DNA of 64,000 nucleotides, from assembly GCA_007922195.1 (NCBI GenBank), contig ML682028.1:16893053-16957052 (forward strand), in the 5' to 3' direction. The stretch is from Podocnemis expansa (lineage: Eukaryota > Chordata > Testudines > Podocnemididae). Of this stretch, positions 57,076 to 64,000 are shown piece by piece (position 1 is the stretch's first letter; the number at the start of each line of letters is the position of its first letter). The notes below the pieces were generated by a model. It searched no databases. It saw only the letters and a program-made list of their open reading frames with translations, and was not told the DNA's origin. The translations under genes were made by a program, and so were the position numbers.

Positions 57076-58593
57076 TCTGTTGCTTTGCATATGAAAGGAG
57101 TTTCCATGCATGGAAATTCTTCATAAAGGTCTGGCAGTTATAAAACTATCATTTAAGATTTCAATATCAGATTGCTTTTTGCACTCTGCTTTTGGTCATC
57201 TTTTGTTAAGAAGGGACACGTATATGCTATGATGAGAACAGAGATTTAAAAACATAGTTGGAAATGAATCATAGGCCAGCCTAAAGAAATCAGTCACTGA
57301 GCTTCAGAGTTTTTAACTGTATTTTTAATTGCCAAAGATTGTTCCATGGATAAAGGATCCTGTAATTTTGGGAGAAGGTGGAAAGAATATGTGTCCTCCC
57401 TGGATTGAATCAGCAGGATTTCAGAATACCAGGTCGATTGAATAAGGGGAGCAGAGAGGAGAGATTTCTGTGACACAGCTGTTCTTGACAACAGAAACAA
57501 AATTCGGTGGCAAGCCAGAGTTTCTTAGACTCTGTCCCACTGAAACATTTCTCAGCATGGTGGAATGGAACAAATGTACAGTCATATTTAAGGAATTGGA
57601 CCACCTACCTCTTAACAAATCACAGATCTGCAAATTGACATTAATGAAGCTATTTATAAAAATTTTAAATTCAGCTGGAAAAATAGAATAAATGTTAAAA
57701 CAGTGGGTTACTTGTTCAAAACAGCAAAGCAGTATCTGACATATTTGCTGGAGAAAAGAACCTAAAAGAAAAATGTTGACTAAAAATATATACATTTCTA
57801 AGCCAGTAAATTTCTTTAATGTGTTTCTGGCCAAAAAAAAATGGTACAGCTTGGTTTTATTGTTATTCACTAAGAACGAAAACATTTTGCATGCAAAAAG
57901 ATCATTCTAAATTTTGTCATTTGGTGAAAAAGTGAAAATTCTGGCTCTGGAGGACATTTGTGAGTCCATTCACATAAGTGGAAAGTTTCTGTTAGGGTCA
58001 CTGAGACCCTAAGATCTGTTACACAGTAGTAATAATTAAACTGGGAAAATGTTGATGATTTAATCTGAGAATCATTCAGAAGATAACTGAGCCATTCGAG
58101 CTTTTGCCTATTTTTACATAAAAATATTTTTTTACCTGAACAGTTTCAGTTTTTTGGGGAGACATGGGTAGAAACTCACAATGGAGTGGAAAGGAAGGGT
58201 AAGGAATTATGCCTAACATCACCTAGTTTTCCTAAATATTATACAACTTTTCTGAATTTTTCAAACTTTATTCAGCAATGTTGGCAGGTAGAGGTAAACG
58301 TGTATCAAGGAAACAACAAAGTTCATGAAAGTGTTAATTGATATTTGCATATCTAAGTTTTTGTCTTTTTGCATGGGCTATTATTCAATGTTCACAAAGT
58401 CCCTCTTTGCACCTGCCTGTGCCTGCAGTTATACATATACATTTGGGCATGCAAGAGGGCCTTTAGTCTTGCAAAAGTGCTCCCCATATTACTGAGCTGT
58501 AAGACAAACAATTATTCTCCTTTAACGGCTATATTTAATGGGTACCCATTAAATATATGTGATAAATATCCCTTCAGTCTCTGTGCTGTTCTC
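57076..58593. other. Non-coding stretch; 154-codon frame not supported
   Basis: The minus-strand frame at 57421-57885 is the longest outside the GC island. It is Phe/Leu/Ile/Cys rich, shows no domain, and lies in plain AT-rich DNA. Parts near 57820-58150 resemble the AT-rich repeat blocks. No gene called. Confidence 0.5.
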
Positions 58594-58997
58594 TAACGGT
58601 ACATCTACCCTGGAGCCTTAGGTTGACTTAAGGAAGCTTAAGTTGACCTACAGACCCCTGCAGCCACACTGGGCTTTTATGAAGTCGACTTAAGCACTTT
58701 CTAAAGTTGACTTAATAACACCACCTCGTAAGGTCAACTTAACACTTAAATTGACCTCATTAAGTCGACTTAAGCCAGTGTAAAAGGGGAACAGCCCTTA
58801 AGTTGACTTAATTGGCCTCCAGGCTCCCTCCCAGAGTCCCTGGCTACCAGGAAGGGTTGACTAGTGTGGATGCAGGCAGTTGACAGGAGTTTTTACATGG
58901 ATGCTTTAAGTCACCTTAACAAGTTCAACTTTAAGTCAACTTAAAGTCGACCTTGTTAAGTCAACTTAGCAGAGCCTCCGGTGTAGACATACCCTAA
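58594..58997. mobile_element. GTCTACACT-type miniature element with TAA duplication
   Basis: The element at 58597-58994 (398 bp) starts CGGTACATCTACCCTGG and ends CGGTGTAGACATACCC. TAA lies directly outside at 58594-58596 and 58995-58997. The inside is made of AAGTCGACTTAA and TTAAGTTGACTTAA words, as in 24782-25178. The TWA duplication supports PIF/Harbinger. Non-coding. Confidence 0.85.
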
Positions 58998-59814
58998 TTT
59001 AGCTCCTTCAGTATCAACCAGACTATTCTTTCCAAAATATATCACTTGTCCCTTGAGAGAAAAAAATCAGGGAAATATTCTGACAATGGAAAGGGTGTAT
59101 TTATTCAACTATGTGTAACTTTAAAATGATTAAATCAATTTAGAAACAAATTCCCATCAATAAAATGCCACTTTTGAACAGAGATTAAGAATGGAAACTT
59201 TCAGACCCAAAGAAATTTGTTCAGCAAGCTTCAAATAACTGAAAATGTTGGTGAGTGTGGGGAGATGCTGGAATGGAAATAATGCCAGCTCAAACTCAAC
59301 TGCTGTACAGTGTTCTTTATCATTTATACAATAAACTACATTGGAAGTTCCACTTCAGCACTTCAAAAGACCTTGATTAATTTATATACCCACAAGTTGC
59401 TGGTAGTGATTCAAAAAAATTCAGACTTTTCCCTGTAGTATTCATATTCAGTATAAGTACTTACAAAGCAAAAAATACTGTGGCACAAAGGGGCGACTAC
59501 TTTTCATGATGCAATCACTCTATAAGGAAACCTGCACAATGCCTTCAAAAAACAAGTGTGGGAACTTAAATTCATAATTTTGCTTGACACTCAAAATCAT
59601 GGACTGACTAGAGACATTGGATTAGTGACCTATTACAGCCATCTATAACCCACTAACCTCTCCCCCCACATCTTTTTTCCTCTGCTTCCTTCATTACTGG
59701 AGAAGTGTTAACTAGCCACTTGTCATGTATGATAAGAGGTCATTCAAGGTGAACTAATCATAAAATATCTGTTCCACTTGGACTCAGATTTAGCTGTGAC
59801 ACCTGAGTGCATTT
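58998..59814. other. Non-coding stretch without recognised gene
   Basis: Nothing recognised. Confidence 0.5.
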
Positions 59815-59960
59815 CCCAGCTCTGAAGAAGAACTCTTGTAAGCTTGGAAGCTTTCCTTTCTTGCCAACAGCAGTTGGCCCCAATAAAAGATATTGCTTCA
59901 CCCATCTTGTCTCTCTCATCTCCTGGGATCAACACAGCTACAATGCTGTGTTCATTATAT
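59815..59960 (+). mobile_element. Second Penelope-type repeat family
   Basis: 'CTCTGAAGAAGAACTCTTGT', 'AAGCTTGGAAGCTTTCC', 'CAGCAGTTGGCCCCAATAAA', 'AGATATTGCTTCACCCATCT', 'CTGGGATCAACACAGCTACA'. The layout parallels the first family: CTGAAGA (a legal CTGANGA core), a short hairpin, GGAAGC (mutated GAAAGC), a spacer, then a tail ending in 'CACAGCTAC' like 'CACGGCTAC'. Assignment to Penelope-like elements is inference. Confidence 0.55.
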
Positions 59961-60134
59961 ACATAGGCATACTTATATATGAAGACTACTTCTCTGTTTT
60001 TCTTTTCTATGAAGCATATATGACAATGGATCTGTTAAGATTAAATGCATGATTCTATGGATCTATTTAATATCTGCAGTTTTCCTGGATTGCCAGAAAA
60101 GCAAAGATTACTTATTTTCCTCCCATTCTGTAAG

Positions 60135-60276
60135 TTCCCCCATCTTCAAAGCATCTGATGAAGCGGGATTTTCTCCCATGAAAGCTCATGTGATAAATAA
60201 ATTGTTAGTCTTCCAGGGCCAGAGGACTCCTTGTTTGTTTTGCTGAACTAGACTAACACGGCTGTCCTTTTGGAAT
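60135..60276 (+). mobile_element. Penelope-like 3' fragment, plus strand
   Basis: 'CCCCATCTTCAAAGCATCTG', then the hammerhead-like part, 'GATAAATAAATTGTTAGTCT', 'GAGGACTCCTTGTTTGTTTT', and 'GCTGAACTAGACTAACACGG' to 'TCCTTTTGGAA'. It runs in the same order as the plus arm at 2780-2914, without an inverted partner. Confidence 0.8.
60151..60193 (+). ncRNA. Hammerhead-ribozyme-like motif, best core
   Basis: CTGATGA at 60155-60161 and GAAA at 60180-60183 are both canonical. Between them a hairpin GCGGGA/TCCCAT leaves one C/A mismatch and one G-U pair. GC-TCAT-GT follows as a weakened stem III, and the base at U16.1 is G, so cleavage is unlikely in this copy. Confidence 0.55.
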
Positions 60277-63200
60277 TTTACACTGATGAGATCGGTTTCA
60301 TCAGAGTGGGAAAGGGAGAATTTATCCTATCCATCTTTATTTTATTTTGAAACTGCTGATTCATTAATTGAGAGGCTCTAGAAAGACAGAAACTCTCTCC
60401 CAGTGTTGTGACACATTCAGGTGTTTAAACTGATGTTTAAACTTTTTTTGAATAACAAGGACTTTCTACAATCAAACAGCTCACTATTAAAGAACACCAC
60501 TTTGTTCCTTACAGCTCTTGCTGTTCAGCAGCCTTCAATTCACCTTGCTGATTTCATGTTAGTCTTTTCTTGACAGGCTGAAGGAAATGCCTTCCAGCGT
60601 TTCGTCTCACCTCATAAAAGCCTGCTGTGTGAATTGACGGCACATGTGGGACGCTCCCAGGAATCTATGGATTCCAATTCTGTTCTCCCCGCCTACCATC
60701 ATAGCAACGATTCTTCAGCAAATTCTTCCCTTTGCCCTTTATTCATCAATGCCATTTTACCCTTGGCTCCCTTTCTCCCTATATTGATCCCATATGCTGC
60801 TGTCATGGGCTGGCATTGCTCTCACTCTTTGTAAAACCTCTGTGCTGCCTATGTCCCGGAGCCAATTTTTGCTATAAATGCTTTAATTGCTTTTTACATG
60901 TTCTCGGGAGGAAATAAGAGGCTTTCATTCCGTGAAGCAGATGAATGGCAAAACAAGGGGGCAGCACATGTACCCCAGTCTATCTTACCTACCTAACATC
61001 TGATTAATGCAACCTGCTTGGTATTCAAAACCATGCAAGCTTCATGTTCAGAATCAGTACATGACTGAGCGAAAGGGACTTGGGGAGAGGTTTTGCGAAT
61101 CTCAGCTTCCACTGCTGTAGACAAAATTATTAGCAAAGGTCTGAGTTCCTGTGAAGGAAATGCCACAGGTGGTACAGACTTAGAGCCACCCAGAGCAGCA
61201 TCCACACACACTACGGAAAGAAGCTGTTCCAGACGTCTTTTAGTAGCGAACCTGACCCCCACTCTTGTAGCCATGACTGCCACCAAATTTTCAGGTGGTG
61301 GCTGCTTTTCTTGTTGTAAAAGGCTGCCAGTGCGGCTGAGGGGTCAGGTAGGAGGGGCAAACATGGTGGTCAGCAAAGTTTGGATTGTGGGCATAAAAGA
61401 TTTTTTCAACTGGGTCCCAAGGAAAAAAGTTTGGATCCCACTGGTTTAGATTACAGAGGGAAAGTTTAAGAAGTTGTGCTGGCTTTGTGAACCCCTCAAA
61501 GAGCCTGGTAGGTTCCCAAACCCTTGCACCTGTGGGGTTCAGCTGTTTCATTATCTTGGGAGAACAAAAAACCGCAGCTCTGTTTAATCTACCTGTTGGC
61601 CGTTGCAAAGCTAGAAGCAACTACCGACTGGGCCACACTGCCTGTTGTAAACCTATGCTTTCTATCCTTTTTTGCTGCTGGTAGATTGCTGTGAGATGCA
61701 GAGCCAACGTAGTCTGTTGATGTACTGTGCTAGGGTAAAAATATAACACACTGTGCTACCAAAAGCTTTAACACTTTGAAGAGTCAGCAGATCAACTGCT
61801 GTGGTTAAACTCATTAACGTTAGGTTAACTCCCATTGTGAAGTTTCTGGCTCCACATCAGAGGGCAATAAAACACTGAGCGCACCGTAATGACTGTTATG
61901 ATCAGGAAATTTGGGACATGTGTCATTACAGAGAACAAACAGAGCCAGCAGAAGGGACTGCCAATAATGTTGCTGAAGGTCCGGGTGCCATTCCCTCCCC
62001 CTTGTGCACGTTATCAGCTTCCTCCCACTTTGGATGCAAACAAAGTCTGGCCCCTACCTGAGGGTCAGGAGAGATGAGAAACCGTGTTACACAGGATATT
62101 CCCAGCATTTTCAATGCTTCCTTTGTGGTGCGTTACAAATGTCTGACTGACATGTCCTAGCAACAGTGCGCTGAGTTCCCGCGGGAGCTGTGTGGCCATA
62201 AAACTCACAAACATAATAATAACAAAGTCATAAATTCTGACCTGTGGTACAGTACGAGTCAAATAACAGCTCCCCAGCTGTGGGATATATGCCCTTGTTA
62301 TGTGAAGATGGCAGACCTCAGGGGTGAAGTTCATGTCATATTTGTCCCATCATGTAGCACCAGACCTGTTTAATAAGCTAAACGCAGCCAAAATCACAAG
62401 CGGTAGGACAGGCGCCCAGCAATGTTTTCTATCTGGTATGATTTACTGCTTATTTTGTAAGCGCTGAGGGCTTAAAAAAAATCCAGTCAGGGGCAAAAAA
62501 CAGAATCTGGAAATGAGCTTGTGATACTCTAAGACATTTATAGCCTCCCAAGACACATTGTCTTAGGGATTCACCCTTTGTGCTTCCCACTTCTTTGGGA
62601 CATTGGTGATGGATGCAGGAAAAGAAAAAGAGACAGGTGACTGTCATTCCCCTAATTCAGGTTGTCTTCTCCAGGTCCAACCCAACTCTGGGTCCTTCCT
62701 TGAAGGTGTTAGAGAAGCACAGAGCCTTAGGAATTGGCTAAGTGCTCTTCTGGGGTGAAATTCTCCCAACAGGACTGTGATGGGGTTTACAGACTCCATG
62801 GAAAGCTTAAAGGAGTGGTGGAGCATTACTGGGCCACATGCTTCCTATGGAGAGTTGGCTTAAAAGGGAGCCTGGCAACCAGGAGTGGAGAGAATGAAGG
62901 AGAGACAAGTGGCAAGGAGGCAAACTGCAGAGGTGGAGAAGGGGAAAGACTGGGACTGTGTGTAAGACTCAGTCAGGAGCCTGACCACATCATTTTTCTC
63001 CCCTTTTCCTTGACTAGGCCTGATTATTTTTCCATCCCTAATAGCTGGGAGGAAACATGTCTACTTTTAGCATGTATGTGGTGCAGGACACATTGGGAAT
63101 ACAGTGACCGACATGGACTTACCCAAACCCAGCCTAGGTCTCATTCCCATGCTCAAGAGGGCTACACAGTCTGCTCTCGTATTCCTCCTTTTCCTTACCC

Positions 63201-64000
63201 CAGTGCTTTCACTCAATGTGTTTATATAGCCTGACAGATAAAGAAAGTGGTGCAGAGATGACCCAACTGTCAACAAAACTGTCAATCTGTCATTCCTGGG
63301 GACATCTTAGGCAGGGAATGTGAATTTCCAAAGGTTCACTTCCCTTCAGAGATTGCAGAATTCTAGATGGTCTGCGATTTCCATCACTGGTTTCCCCTGC
63401 TGCTATTAATAATGCTGACATTTATGCATTCTCCCTTTTTCTCTAACACCTTGCTTGGGAGGAGTGTATTTGAGTGTTTAGAATAACAACGCTTAGCACT
63501 ATATCACACTTTTCCACTTCAAAGCTCTGGGCAAACAGCCACAAATTAATCCTCCCAGTGCCCCTGCTGAAGTAGGCAGGTATTTGAACTGGGGCTGGTG
63601 AAAAGTCATCCATTTGGATTGGAAAAAATTTGGGGCACATCTTTGCAAACAACTCCTTACATAGCATATCATTCCAGTGGTTCAAAACAGCTCTGATTCC
63701 AGCTTGTCTGGCTGGTGAAGGACCCACATAATGCCGGAGCAAATATTCAGCTGAGGAAGAGGCTCCTACACAAACTTTCCTCCCAGCCCTTAGTTAAGGA
63801 GTAATATAAAGCAGAAGAAGGGAACGTGTCTGGGCCCTGTTTGTCCTAGCAAAACTTGGGATCAGAATGACTTCTTTGGACCATAGGTGCCTGGTCATAA
63901 ACTAGGGAGGCTCTAAAAATTCTGTAATTTAGGAGGCAGACCAGACTGAACCATAAGCAACCCAGAATTGGCAATAGAGAGGATCACAGGCAGTCACCTA
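60277..64000. other. Long non-coding stretch without recognised gene
   Basis: No exon or named repeat recognised. Overlapping frames at 60993-61620 and the 166-codon plus frame at 62734-63234 have no domain. The latter sits in a purine-rich GAGAA/GGAG stretch (62850-62960) that may be a repeat remnant. If a host exon exists in this window I could not see it. Confidence 0.45.

Noticed and set aside
57421..57885. 154-codon minus-strand open frame
   Set aside because: Phe/Leu/Ile/Cys-rich AT-driven composition with no recognisable motif.
62734..63234. 166-codon plus-strand open frame
   Set aside because: No domain, no second exon or promoter context. Purine-rich composition explains part of the open length.

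Overview
This window looks like vertebrate nuclear DNA from a sauropsid, most probably a turtle. It is AT-rich and mostly CpG-poor, with no operon-like or dense coding organisation. Its repeats are CR1 LINE 3' ends, tRNA-derived Cry/MIR-type SINEs, Penelope-like (PLE) fragments, hAT miniature elements, and several families of miniature inverted-repeat elements with 'GTCTACACT'-type termini. The turtle assignment rests on recognising these repeat families from memory; no database search was run. I could not recognise any host protein-coding exon, tRNA or rRNA gene. The open reading frames present are short and chance-like, apart from pieces of a decayed LINE. The window is therefore intergenic DNA or the inside of a long intron. 

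Layout. 0-9.6 kb: mostly unique DNA with a SINE, a PLE inverted dimer with a 13-bp target duplication, a hAT miniature element with an 8-bp duplication, and two CR1 tails. 9.6-14 kb: AT-rich palindromic blocks, a second hAT family and a 'GTTCAAAC'-type miniature element. 14-18.2 kb: a PLE copy and a cluster of three GTCTACACT elements in +/-/+ order, one split by another element. 18-31 kb: a CR1 tail, SINEs, microsatellites and two more miniature elements, one apparently chimeric. 31-46 kb: long unique stretches with scattered SINE, PLE and hAT relics and two miniature elements; one of these has 20+ bp perfect terminal repeats and carries a tiny basic open reading frame. 46.5-48 kb: a CR1 tail, a sharply GC-rich degenerate tandem repeat of about 750 bp, and a PLE fold-back with a perfect 12-bp target duplication. 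50-53 kb: a hAT copy and two CR1 copies that share the same internal insertion. 53.2-56.5 kb: a decayed endonuclease/reverse-transcriptase LINE on the minus strand. 57-60.3 kb: another CR1 tail, a miniature element with a TAA duplication, and two PLE-type copies. 60.3-64 kb: no element recognised. 

The most interesting signal is that the PLE copies carry the core of a type-I hammerhead ribozyme: CTGANGA, a stem II hairpin, GAAA, then a GC-loop-GC stem III. These are repeatedly found as inverted dimers whose shorter arm stops at the same place. The non-autonomous DNA elements keep clear target duplications (TTA or TAA for the GTCTACACT group, 8 bp for hAT), which allows superfamily assignment from the sequence alone.
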